Origin: a virus
IMG/VR virus record: IMGVR_UViG_3300031629_001761
Location: 1 to 31,263 of that record
Direction: 5' to 3' (one strand)
DNA: 31,263 nt
The notes under the pieces are model-generated. The model did not search any database and was not told the DNA's origin. It worked only from the letters and a program-made list of their open reading frames with translations. The translations under genes and the position numbers were made by a program. Numbering within the stretch: position 1 is the stretch's first letter; each line of letters begins with the position of its first letter. Shown here in pieces: positions 23,211 to 30,992 of this stretch.

Positions 23211-24068
23211 TTATTGTCTTTTTATGCTACTTAGATCTATTAATTTATGAAAATTAATGCAATTAAGCAACATTTCTGTCTCTTCTTTATATGGATGGTC
23301 TGGGTCATCTTTTTTATACCATGCTTTTAGTGGCCCATAATGTCTAAAAGTATCCCAACTATCTTCAATAGATATAATACCTTCCCCAGGTTTTGATTCC
23401 CATTGCCATTTATCACAGTCCCAAGGAGTTGATATAACAGGAAGATAGTCTACTTTATTTTTGTCAAGTAAGTGTCTAAGAAGTAATTGTTCAGCAAATA
23501 TAAGGTACTTGGAATGTGGAGCTTTGAGAAGAGTAAGTTCTTCCATTAATTTAATACTTAAATTTGCATATTTCTGAGTAAATATAGGATCTGGTAAATA
23601 AAGAAAGGATACGTTACATGATTCTGTTTGCCATCTTGCTCTATAAGATAATTTTCTTACGTATGGATCTAAGTTAGTAGGATAGTATCCTCTACCGTTT
23701 TCGTAGTTAGCTACTAAAACTCTGCCTTCTTTAAAGTTATGTTTGAAGGGCTTAAATACTAAAGTATCTCCGTCCATTATAACACATGGTTCAGTTTGAA
23801 GTGCTAAAACTTGAAGTTTAGTTCCGGCCCAAAATACTTCTTTATTGAAATTATGTTCAAAGTCAATAGATATGACTTCATCCCATAGTGAAAGAACCTC
23901 TAGTTTATTAAGGAGTTCATACGTCATAGGGTCGACGTATATTACAGTATGATCTTCTGGATGGTTCCGTTTCCATAAAGAAACAGAGGCAAACATAACG
24001 AGTAAATTAAATTTACTATAAGCTTGAGTATCTCTTTTTAGATTCTCGTGTACCCAAATTATTTTCAA
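23211..24068 (-). CDS. GT-A glycosyltransferase-like protein with DGD motif
   Basis: This 285-aa protein fits a GT8-like fold. An N-terminal strand KIIWVHENLK is followed by HTVIYVDPMTYELL. The D-x-D motif lies in PCVIMDGDTLVFKPF (94-108, Asp99 and Asp101), and the later part has WQTESCNVSFLYLPDP and a helical YLIFAEQLLLRHLL segment. The H-Y-G-P-L-K-A-W motif near residue 247 may correspond to the H-x-x-G-x-x-K-P-W motif of GT8. The start codon is TTG at 24066-24068. No in-frame ATG lies upstream, and the first internal ATG (residue 25) would remove the first strand. AAAGG precedes the TTG by 2 nt, an odd spacing. It heads the cargo block, 17 nt after the 162-aa gene. Confidence 0.72.
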   Translation of the reverse strand: MKIIWVHENLKRDTQAYSKFNLLVMFASVSLWKRNHPEDHTVIYVDPMTYELLNKLEVLSLWDEVISIDFEHNFNKEVFWAGTKLQVLALQTEPCVIMDGDTLVFKPFKHNFKEGRVLVANYENGRGYYPTNLDPYVRKLSYRARWQTESCNVSFLYLPDPIFTQKYANLSIKLMEELTLLKAPHSKYLIFAEQLLLRHLLDKNKVDYLPVISTPWDCDKWQWESKPGEGIISIEDSWDTFRHYGPLKAWYKKDDPDHPYKEETEMLLNCINFHKLIDLSSIKRQ

Positions 24069-24085
24069 AACCTTTCATTTTTAAA

Positions 24086-24574
24086 TTATGTTGTAGGATC
24101 AGAATGCGAGGAGTCAAAATACGCATAGAAATTAGGGACTCCTACATGAGTTGACGAAGTCAAGGTTATAGTACCAGTTGTAGTACCTGCTCCTGATGTA
24201 CTTTGTGCACTACCTGCTCCTCCTGCAGTATCTCTAAATGAGTGGAATACGTAGGGGTATGTTGCGGTTGCTGTAATAGTAATAGAAGCTAAAGATCCAA
24301 AGTTAACATTTTTGAGAGAATGTACAGTTGTTTGAGCAGCTAAAGTATATCCTGAAGTAACAGAAATACTTCCTCCTGTTTCTGGTGTAACAGTTCCGTA
24401 TAAGAAATCATTCCCTCTAAGTTCTGATAAACTATGTGGTTGTGAATCGGCTGGCTCTAATGTGGTAAATATACCATTCATACTCAAATTAGAGTTAGAA
24501 GAAAAATGATTATGCCAAGCATCTATTGTTGCCATTGAGACTGCTGCATTCGATGCGTATGAATATACTGCCAT
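24086..24574 (-). CDS. Probable virion-associated beta-rich protein
   Basis: This 162-aa protein is one I do not recognise. It is rich in Ser, Thr, Ala and Gly, with VYSYASNAAVSMATIDAW at the start, then LEPADSQPHSLSELRG. A long beta-type stretch follows (GSISVTSGYTLAAQTTVHSL, SITITATATYPYVFHSFRD). A Gly/Ser/Thr tract (TAGGAGSAQSTSGAGTTTGT) precedes a short FYAYFD end. The composition is like phage fibre-tip, decoration or baseplate-attached proteins. It lies 4 nt after the 182-aa gene in the fibre module, which supports a structural role. The low-complexity tract could be a site for sugar attachment, but that is speculation. Confidence 0.55.
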   Translation of the reverse strand: MAVYSYASNAAVSMATIDAWHNHFSSNSNLSMNGIFTTLEPADSQPHSLSELRGNDFLYGTVTPETGGSISVTSGYTLAAQTTVHSLKNVNFGSLASITITATATYPYVFHSFRDTAGGAGSAQSTSGAGTTTGTITLTSSTHVGVPNFYAYFDSSHSDPTT

Positions 24575-24578
24575 GTTA

Positions 24579-25127
24579 TTACTTTTTAATTATTTTATTA
24601 ATAGGAAACATTTTACCTAACTCTACTTTTAAAGCTCCGTATGTAAATTCAAATAAATTACTAATTAATTCGTTATTTATTTTATTCTTAGTCTCCGTAC
24701 TTTCACTTATTATTACTTTTTCGTTTTCAATTACATCTTTATATTTAGTAATTTCATCTCCATTATCGTCAAAGCTAATATAGGGTTTAGACTTTATTAC
24801 TTCTCTATCTTCGTATTTTGGAATTGAAACTTCCTGTAATTCTGCAACTTTGATTCTGAATTGGTTAGGAATATTGATTTCTTGTCCTTCATCGTCTTTA
24901 TCTTTATAGTAAATAATTTTAGATCCTATAAGACCTTCAGCATTCTTTAAGTCGTCTTCCAGGTACTCCCTGTTAAACTCTTGTGCTCTCTTATAATCTA
25001 ACCACGTTGTAGTAGTTATCAATACTTCAGATGTTACCTTATTGAAACGATAATTATCTATCCTAACATAAGCTTGCTCTGTAGGGCCACTACTTGTTTC
25101 TAAATCTATATTTAATATAAAACCCAT
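24579..25127 (-). CDS. Phage protein of the fibre module, unknown function
   Basis: This 182-aa protein begins MGFILNIDLETSSGPTEQAY and VRIDNYRFNKVTSEVLITTT, a beta-rich segment of a kind often found in small proteins encoded beside phage tail fibres. The middle is charged and helical (about 45-75), and EDREVIKSKPYISFDDNGDE suggests a beta hairpin. The end is helical (ELISNLFEFTYGALKVELGK). No enzyme motif is visible. It starts 8 nt after the giant fibre gene and has AAAGGA 5 nt before its ATG, one of the few Shine-Dalgarno-like leaders. A fibre-assembly or baseplate-connector role is possible. Confidence 0.55.
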   Translation of the reverse strand: MGFILNIDLETSSGPTEQAYVRIDNYRFNKVTSEVLITTTTWLDYKRAQEFNREYLEDDLKNAEGLIGSKIIYYKDKDDEGQEINIPNQFRIKVAELQEVSIPKYEDREVIKSKPYISFDDNGDEITKYKDVIENEKVIISESTETKNKINNELISNLFEFTYGALKVELGKMFPINKIIKK

Positions 25128-25135
25128 TCTATCCT

Positions 25136-28100
25136 TTATTTGTTTTCTAATTTTTCTACTTTAGCAGATAATTCTTTTACTGCTTCAATTAATAAACCTG
25201 TAATTTGTGCATAGTTAACAGACTTCATACCTTCGTCGTCAGTTAATACTAATTCTGGAAGTATTGCTTCTAATTCTTGTGCTACAACTCCAATTGATCT
25301 GCTGTTATCAGCTATCCTAGTAAATTCTACACCTCTAAGAGCTTTTGTTTTGTCTAATGCTCCATCGATCGTTACGATATCTTTTTTAAGTCTTTCATCA
25401 GAGTAAGCAGTAATGTCACTATCAGCTACTATTCTACCACTAACGTCTATACCTGAAGTATCTACTCTTAGTCTCTCAGTACCGTTTACTACTGTTCTAG
25501 TCCAAGCATTGTTAGAAAACTGAATATAGTCGCCTGAATTTAATCCTACGTGCGTAAGACCGTCTCTTAAATCTGCTTCAATACTAAATGCACCAGCACC
25601 AGATAAATCAAGTCCTGCTCCAGCAGAATAAGTTGTGTTCGTATCTGTATTAGTTGTATAAGAAGGTATTCCAAATGTACCATCATGCTTTAAGAAGTGT
25701 CCTGCTGTTCCTGTAGTTGGAACATGGCCGTTATTACCACTTCCAATTTTAGTTCTTATTTGGGCTGCAGTATTCTGAGTGTTTGTATTTGTATTAGTTG
25801 TATAAGAAGGTATTCCAAATGTACCATCATGCTTTAAGAAGTGTCCTGCTGTTCCTATTGATGGTACAACTCCGCTGTTACCAGTCCCTACTTTAGTTCT
25901 TATTTGGGCTGCAGTATTCTGAGTGTTTGTATTTGTATTAGTTGTATAAGAAGGTAATCCAAAAGTACCGTCATGCTTTAAGAAATGTCCTGCTGTACCT
26001 ACAGTTGGTACGTGACCGTTATTACCACTTCCAATTTTAGTTCTTATTGCTGCTGCATCATTCTGAGTGTTTGTATTAGTTGAAGTAATAACACCTGTTG
26101 AACTATTGTATGATGAATTGCCGCTAGCTGATATCTTGCCTCTAACATCTGCTGTAGATAATTGAGTGTTAGTATCAGTATACGATGTTATGTATCCTGC
26201 ACTATTTGCAATTTGATTGTTATCAGTTATAATGTCACTTGTTAAAGCAACAGTTCCAGTTGCATTTGGTAATGTTATCGTTCTATCGGCAGTTACGGTT
26301 CCTGCGAGTAATGTTACTTCGTTTGCATCAGCGGCATTACCTTCGAAAATTACACCGTTAGATGTTGATACAGTTGCTACATTATTTGTAGTTGTTGTTC
26401 CTGTTACAGTTAAGTTACCAGGAATTGAAACCGTATCACTTGAATCACCAACTGTTAGTGTTCCTAAGTTAGCGTTTAATGCAGTTTTAACATCAGCTGT
26501 AGTTGTTGTGTTTGTATCTGTATTGGTATCTGTTGAACTAATTGTTCCATCTGCCGCTATTGATACGTTAGTACCTCCAGTAAATAAACCTATAACATAG
26601 TTATCAGATAATTGAGTGTTTGTATTAGTTGAAGTAATAACACCTGTTGAACTATTGTATGATGAATTACCACTTGCAGATATCTTGCCTCTAACATCTG
26701 CTGTAGATAATTGAGTGTTAGTATCAGTATTGGTATCAACAGAATTAATTTTAATAGTATTAGCTGCGTCATCAAATACTACAGTAGTGTTCGTTCCATC
26801 TATCCATTGTCCAGCTGCTACGTCTCTAATTTCTTCATCAGAACGTTGAGTGTTAGTATCTGTGTTAGTATCTGTTGAAGTAATTACTCCATTAGTAATA
26901 CTTACATTAGTTCCTGCTGTGAATTTACCTCTTACATCTGCTGTAGATAATTGAGTGTTAGTATCGGTAGAGCTTATTGTTCCATCTGATCCTAGGGTTA
27001 CATTAGTACCTCCAGTAAATAAACCTATAACATAGTTATCAGATAATTGAGTGTTTGTATTAGTTGAAGTAATAACACCTGTTGAACTATTGTATGATGA
27101 ATTACCTGAAGCTGATATTTTACCTCTAACTTGTGCTGTAGATAATTGAGTGTTGGTATCAGTTTTAATGTACCCCATCGCTGCAATTTGTGCATCACTT
27201 AACTGTGTATTCGTATTGGTTACTGTATTAGTAATAACACCTGTTGAATTGTTATAAGATATTCCAGTTCCAGCTGATACTTTACCTCTAACTTGTGCTG
27301 TAGATAATTGAGTGTTGGTATCAGTTTTAATATATCCAAATGCTGCAATCTGAGCATCACTTAGCTGGGTGTTGGTATTTGTAACTGTATTAGTAATTAC
27401 CCCTGTCGTACTATTATAAGATATACCTGTACCAGCTGATACTTTCCCTCTTACATCTCCTGTAGATAGTTGAGTGTTTGTATCGGTAGAGCTTATTGTT
27501 CCATCTGATGCTAGAGATACGTTAGTACCACCAGTAAATAAACCTATAACATAGTTATCAGATAATTGAGTGTTTGTATCTGTAGACGTAATAACCCCTG
27601 TTGAAGAGTTATACTGAGCGTTACCAGAAGCTGATATTTTACCTCTAACTTGTGCTGTAGATAATTGAGTGTTAGTAAAAGATGTTATATATCCTGAACT
27701 GTTAGCAATTTGATTGTTATCAGTTATAATGTCACTTGTTAAAGCAAGTGTTCCGCTTGCATTTGGTAATTTAATTGATCTATCAGCTGTTGGATTTTGT
27801 GCTATTAAAGTAGTTTCATTAGCATCTGCTGTTGTTCCTTCAAATACTACTCCATTAGAAGTTTCGATTACAGCTACATTATTAGTAGTTGTTGTTCCTG
27901 CTATTGTTAAGTTACCAGGTATGCTAATAGTATCGTTTGCATCTCCAAATGTAGCACTCCCTAATGATGCAGCTAAAGCTGATTTAACATTAGTTGTGTC
28001 TGTAACATCAGCCGAAGCTTCAATTGCATTTAATTTAGAATGATCTGTATCTGTAAATACATTTGAGTCAGTTGCCGCTTCAACAGCTGCTCTAATTTCT

Positions 28101-30385
28101 GCATTTGATTGGTCAGCAGTTGCTGATGCTTCGATTGCATTTAATTTAGAATGGTCTGTATCTGTAAATACATTTGAGTCAGTTGCCGCTTCAACTGCAC
28201 TTCTTACTTGTGCATTATTTAGTTGTGTATTAGTATTCGTTACTGTATTAGTTATAGCTCCTGTTGTACTATTATAAGATATACCGGTACCTGCAGATAG
28301 TTTAGATCTTACTTGTGAATCACTTAATTGAGTGTTCGTATCTGTTGATGTAATAACCCCTGTTGAAGAGTTATACTGAGCGTTACCTGAAGCTGATATT
28401 TTACCTCTAACGTCTGAAGTTGATAGTTGTGTGTTAGTGTTAGTATCGGTAGAACTTATTGTTCCGTCAGCAGCAATTTGTACGTTAGTTCCTGCTGTTA
28501 ATGCACTTACTACGTTTACAGTATCTGTTACGTCTGCTGAAGCTTCTATTGCGTTTAATTTAGAATGATCTGCATCAGTGAATGTATTTGAATCAGTTGC
28601 TGCTTCTACAGCTGCTTTGATTTCAGCATTTGTTTGATCTGCAGTAGCACTTGCTTCGATTGCATTTAATTTACTATGATCAGCATTAGTAAAGTTGTTC
28701 TGTGACAGCTCACCATCTTGAATTGAATATGTTGTATTATTATCAGTTTGAGTTAGTGCTCCTCCTACGAAAGATAAACCTCCTGCAAGTGTAATTTCAT
28801 CTCCATTGTCTATATCTGTTCCTGCTAAAGTAAATGAATAGTTATTAGCACTATCTTCAATTGCATTTAATTTACTGTGATCAGCATTAGTAAAGCTATT
28901 TTGAGATAACTGTCCATCTTGTACTGAGTATGTTGTATTGGTATCAGTAGAAGATATAGCTCCTCCTGCTGAAATAGCTATGTTAGTTCCTGCTGTTAAT
29001 GCACTTACTACATTGGCTGTGTCTGTTACATCAGCTGAAGCTTCTATTGCATTTAATTTAGAATGGTCAGCATTAGTAAAGTTGTTTTGTGACAACTCTC
29101 CATCTTGTATTGAATATGTTGTGTTAGTAAAGGATGTTATGTATCCTGCACTATTTGCAATTTGATTATTATCAGTTATAATGTCACTTGTTAAAGCAAT
29201 TGTACCACTTGCATTTGGTAAATTAATTGATCTATCAGCAGTTGGGTTTATAGCAACTAAGGTAGTTTCATTAGCATCTGCCGTTGTTCCTTCAAATACA
29301 ACTCCATTAGATGTCTCTATTACTGCTACATTGTTAGTAGTTGTAGTTCCTGCTACTGTTATACTTCCTGGGAAAGTAATTGTATCTGATGAATCACCAA
29401 ATGTAGCACTTCCTCCTAAAGAGGCATTTAAAGAGCTTTTTACATTAGCTGTGTCTGTTACATCAGCTGAAGCTTCAATTGCATCTAATTTAGAATGATC
29501 TGTATCTGTAAAGTTGTTTTGTGACAACTCACCATCTTGTACTGAATATGTTGTATTGGTGTCTGTTCCTGTTATTACCCCTGTTGTACTGTTGTACGAT
29601 ACAGCTCCTGCTCCACTTAATTTGGACCTTACTTGTGCTGTTGATAGTTGTGTGTTAGTAGTAGTATCGGTAGAACTTACTGTTCCGTCAGCAGCAATTT
29701 GTACATTAGTACCAGCTGTTAGAGCTCCAACTACGTTTGCAGTATCTGTTACGTCTGCTGAAGCTTCAATACCTGTTAGTTTAGTATTTAGTGCTGTTGT
29801 AAAGTTTTTCTGTGTTAATCCACCATCTCCAACAGTATATGTTGTATTTGTATCTGTGTAGTTACCTGCATGAATATTTGTTCCTCCTTGGTCTGCTGTC
29901 CAATCTATATGTTCGTTAGCTTCAAAGTTTAAAAGAGCATCGTGATTAATCTCTGTGTCTTCCGTTGTTAGTGCATCTCCTGTAAGAGCTAGTCCAGTTC
30001 CAGCAGTTAAGTTAGTATCGGATGAGATGTCGATACTATTTTTGATTGCCATTGAACCAAGTCCTAATGAAGTTCTAGCTGTTGCACCAGATTCAAGTAC
30101 AAAGTCGTTTCCGTCACCTATCATAAAAGCGCCATCTGTAGCAGTCAGTGCTGCTATAGTATCTAGTGTATTATCATGTGCTTGTACGTCTGTACCAATC
30201 ACCACCCCTAATTGATTTCTAGCTGCAGATGCAGATCCGGATATAATACCTGTAGGTATGTTTAGGACGTTTGCATACTCTACTGAATCGGCTGTTAAAC
30301 CTGTAAAATTACCAATACCGTGAAAAGACCCGGAAAAGGAACCTGTTATGGATGCGTTGTTTGAAATTGGACTATCTATTCTCAT
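25136..30385 (-). CDS. Giant repetitive tail fibre with C-terminal S74 chaperone
   Basis: This 1749-aa protein has a tail-fibre N-terminus (ASITGSFSGSFHGIGNFTGL, then LGVVIGTDVQAHDNTLDTIA, a common phage fibre segment). About 1500 residues of imperfect repeats follow. They include eight K-L-x-x-I-E-x-S-A elements, three D-N-Y-V-I-G-L-F-T-G-G-T-N-V elements, three 90-aa modules (TSDIITDNNQIAN) and three tandem 48-aa units (AGHFLKHDGTFG). The shaft is very rich in Asn, Thr, Ser and Asp and should form a long trimeric fibre. The last 88 residues are an intramolecular chaperone: SDERLKKDI at 1662-1670 with Ser1662 and Lys1667, five residues apart as in the endosialidase self-cleavage dyad, then SIGVVAQELEAILPELV. 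Folding followed by release of the chaperone is therefore expected. No enzymatic receptor-binding domain is evident. Confidence 0.92.
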   Translation of the reverse strand: MRIDSPISNNASITGSFSGSFHGIGNFTGLTADSVEYANVLNIPTGIISGSASAARNQLGVVIGTDVQAHDNTLDTIAALTATDGAFMIGDGNDFVLESGATARTSLGLGSMAIKNSIDISSDTNLTAGTGLALTGDALTTEDTEINHDALLNFEANEHIDWTADQGGTNIHAGNYTDTNTTYTVGDGGLTQKNFTTALNTKLTGIEASADVTDTANVVGALTAGTNVQIAADGTVSSTDTTTNTQLSTAQVRSKLSGAGAVSYNSTTGVITGTDTNTTYSVQDGELSQNNFTDTDHSKLDAIEASADVTDTANVKSSLNASLGGSATFGDSSDTITFPGSITVAGTTTTNNVAVIETSNGVVFEGTTADANETTLVAINPTADRSINLPNASGTIALTSDIITDNNQIANSAGYITSFTNTTYSIQDGELSQNNFTNADHSKLNAIEASADVTDTANVVSALTAGTNIAISAGGAISSTDTNTTYSVQDGQLSQNSFTNADHSKLNAIEDSANNYSFTLAGTDIDNGDEITLAGGLSFVGGALTQTDNNTTYSIQDGELSQNNFTNADHSKLNAIEASATADQTNAEIKAAVEAATDSNTFTDADHSKLNAIEASADVTDTVNVVSALTAGTNVQIAADGTISSTDTNTNTQLSTSDVRGKISASGNAQYNSSTGVITSTDTNTQLSDSQVRSKLSAGTGISYNSTTGAITNTVTNTNTQLNNAQVRSAVEAATDSNVFTDTDHSKLNAIEASATADQSNAEIRAAVEAATDSNVFTDTDHSKLNAIEASADVTDTTNVKSALAASLGSATFGDANDTISIPGNLTIAGTTTTNNVAVIETSNGVVFEGTTADANETTLIAQNPTADRSIKLPNASGTLALTSDIITDNNQIANSSGYITSFTNTQLSTAQVRGKISASGNAQYNSSTGVITSTDTNTQLSDNYVIGLFTGGTNVSLASDGTISSTDTNTQLSTGDVRGKVSAGTGISYNSTTGVITNTVTNTNTQLSDAQIAAFGYIKTDTNTQLSTAQVRGKVSAGTGISYNNSTGVITNTVTNTNTQLSDAQIAAMGYIKTDTNTQLSTAQVRGKISASGNSSYNSSTGVITSTNTNTQLSDNYVIGLFTGGTNVTLGSDGTISSTDTNTQLSTADVRGKFTAGTNVSITNGVITSTDTNTDTNTQRSDEEIRDVAAGQWIDGTNTTVVFDDAANTIKINSVDTNTDTNTQLSTADVRGKISASGNSSYNSSTGVITSTNTNTQLSDNYVIGLFTGGTNVSIAADGTISSTDTNTDTNTTTTADVKTALNANLGTLTVGDSSDTVSIPGNLTVTGTTTTNNVATVSTSNGVIFEGNAADANEVTLLAGTVTADRTITLPNATGTVALTSDIITDNNQIANSAGYITSYTDTNTQLSTADVRGKISASGNSSYNSSTGVITSTNTNTQNDAAAIRTKIGSGNNGHVPTVGTAGHFLKHDGTFGLPSYTTNTNTNTQNTAAQIRTKVGTGNSGVVPSIGTAGHFLKHDGTFGIPSYTTNTNTNTQNTAAQIRTKIGSGNNGHVPTTGTAGHFLKHDGTFGIPSYTTNTDTNTTYSAGAGLDLSGAGAFSIEADLRDGLTHVGLNSGDYIQFSNNAWTRTVVNGTERLRVDTSGIDVSGRIVADSDITAYSDERLKKDIVTIDGALDKTKALRGVEFTRIADNSRSIGVVAQELEAILPELVLTDDEGMKSVNYAQITGLLIEAVKELSAKVEKLENK
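25647..26078 (-). repeat. Three tandem 144-bp repeats in the fibre gene
   Basis: Starts at 25647, 25791 and 25935 are exactly 144 bp apart. Each encodes a 48-aa unit with I-R-T-K-(I/V)-G-(S/T)-G-N, AGHFLKHDGTFG(I/L)PSYTT and a T-N-T linker. The third copy diverges near its high-coordinate end. In-frame, nearly identical DNA copies suggest recent duplication or ongoing recombination that changes fibre length next to the chaperone domain. Confidence 0.85.
26184..26452 (-). repeat. Fibre 90-aa module, copy 3
   Basis: This is a 269-bp unit encoding GDSSDTVSIPGNLTVTGTTT, then a FEGNAADANEVTL segment, ITLPNATGTVALTSDIITDN and an ANSAGYITS end. It is one of three units of identical length in the fibre gene and is the most diverged of them. 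The L-P-x-A-x-G-T-x-A-L-T-S-D motif is common in repetitive phage fibres. Confidence 0.85.
27681..27949 (-). repeat. Fibre 90-aa module, copy 2
   Basis: This 269-bp unit is closely similar to the unit at 29133-29401 (both encode NNVAVIETSNGVVFEGTTAD) and less so to the one at 26184-26452. Equal length in all three shows they are duplications kept in frame. Confidence 0.85.
29133..29401 (-). repeat. Fibre 90-aa module, copy 1
   Basis: This 269-bp unit encodes GDSSDTITFPGSITVAGTTT through SDIITDNNQIANSAGYITS. It is the first of the three modules in reading order and lies among the K-L-x-A-I-E-A-S-A-D-V-T-D-T linkers. Confidence 0.85.
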
Positions 30386-30415
30386 CTGTTATTATTGTAT
30401 GAAATTATTGTTATG

Positions 30416-30424
30416 TATAAATAT
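30416..30424 (-). promoter_or_regulatory. Candidate late promoter of the tail fibre gene
   Basis: Sense ATATTTATA is directly preceded by TAAC in the 40-bp gap before the fibre gene. Its 5' base is exactly 39 nt before the ATG, as in the sheath and dehydrogenase leaders. There is no Shine-Dalgarno sequence between motif and start. No comparable gap occurs again until 5688. Confidence 0.5.
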
Positions 30425-30425
30425 G

Positions 30426-30992
30426 TTACTTTTTAACTACCACGGTACCATTTAGTGGAGAATTAAAAGTGATTACTACTCTATTATTTGTTGTAGATTC
30501 TACGTCTTTAGGTATAACTTGTTTTTTATTAGTATCGTATACCTGTACTACAGGAAACTCTTCTGATAAGTTATGGTTTATTGTATATTGAGATGCACCA
30601 GAAATGGATTCTCTATGAGTGTATAATTCTGCAGAGCCAGAAACTATATGACCTCCTTTAGCTACTATTGCTCGTCCTGAGGTAGGATAGTTAAATGTTA
30701 CATCTACAGTGTTAAGGGTTGTTGTTGTGATTGTTGAAGGAATAATCACTTGATCGCTAGTATCGTATATTGATACTAAAACGTTTTTGCTATTAAAGTT
30801 GTGAGTTACGGTTTTAGATGTTACGTTAGTAAACGTATCTAGTTTTGTAGCAGTTTCTGCTATCTCCGCTGTTATACCGGTTAACTGTGACCCATTACCT
30901 ACAAAGCTTGTAGCGGTCAAAGTATTATCTACATTAAGATTTGATAGGTTTGCAGACGAGCCGCTTACTATCAGTTTTTTCCAATTTGGCAT
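30426..30992 (-). CDS. Fibre-like virion protein with duplicated beta domain
   Basis: This 188-aa protein starts with a phage-fibre-type N-terminus, MPNWKKLIVSGSSANLSNLN followed by LTATSFVGNGSQLTG, as found in proteins attached to tail fibres or baseplates. Two related domains follow at about 59-113 and 133-187. VTHNFNSKNVLVSIYDTSDQ aligns with INHNLSEEFPVVQVYDTNKK. VIIPSTITTTTLNTVDVTFN aligns with VIPKDVESTTNNRVVITFN, and each ends with a (G/N)-(R/T)-x-(I/V)-V-x-K strand. The duplicated fold is beta-sandwich-like; I cannot name the family. It precedes the giant fibre gene by 40 bp and probably belongs to the same adhesin complex. It could be a hinge, connector or short fibre. Confidence 0.7.
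   Translation of the reverse strand: MPNWKKLIVSGSSANLSNLNVDNTLTATSFVGNGSQLTGITAEIAETATKLDTFTNVTSKTVTHNFNSKNVLVSIYDTSDQVIIPSTITTTTLNTVDVTFNYPTSGRAIVAKGGHIVSGSAELYTHRESISGASQYTINHNLSEEFPVVQVYDTNKKQVIPKDVESTTNNRVVITFNSPLNGTVVVKK

Noticed and set aside
2482-24068. Cargo block as a recently inserted mobile element
   Set aside because: No integrase, transposase, direct-repeat border or tRNA scar was seen, and by eye the base composition does not shift clearly at the borders.
25647-26078. CRISPR-like regularly spaced repeat
   Set aside because: The repeats are 144 bp, contiguous, in frame within the fibre gene, and have no spacer/repeat structure.
26217-26600. Plus-strand open frames opposite the fibre repeats (also 27714-28043, 29181-29498, 29514-29861 and 29955-30215)
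   Set aside because: They are similar to each other only because the fibre gene repeats on the other strand. Their Val/Ser/Ala-rich composition is the complement of Asn/Thr/Asp-rich coding sequence.
25136-30385. Diversity-generating retroelement target in the fibre
   Set aside because: No reverse transcriptase gene is present in the window, and no template/variable repeat pair with adenine-biased differences could be recognised.
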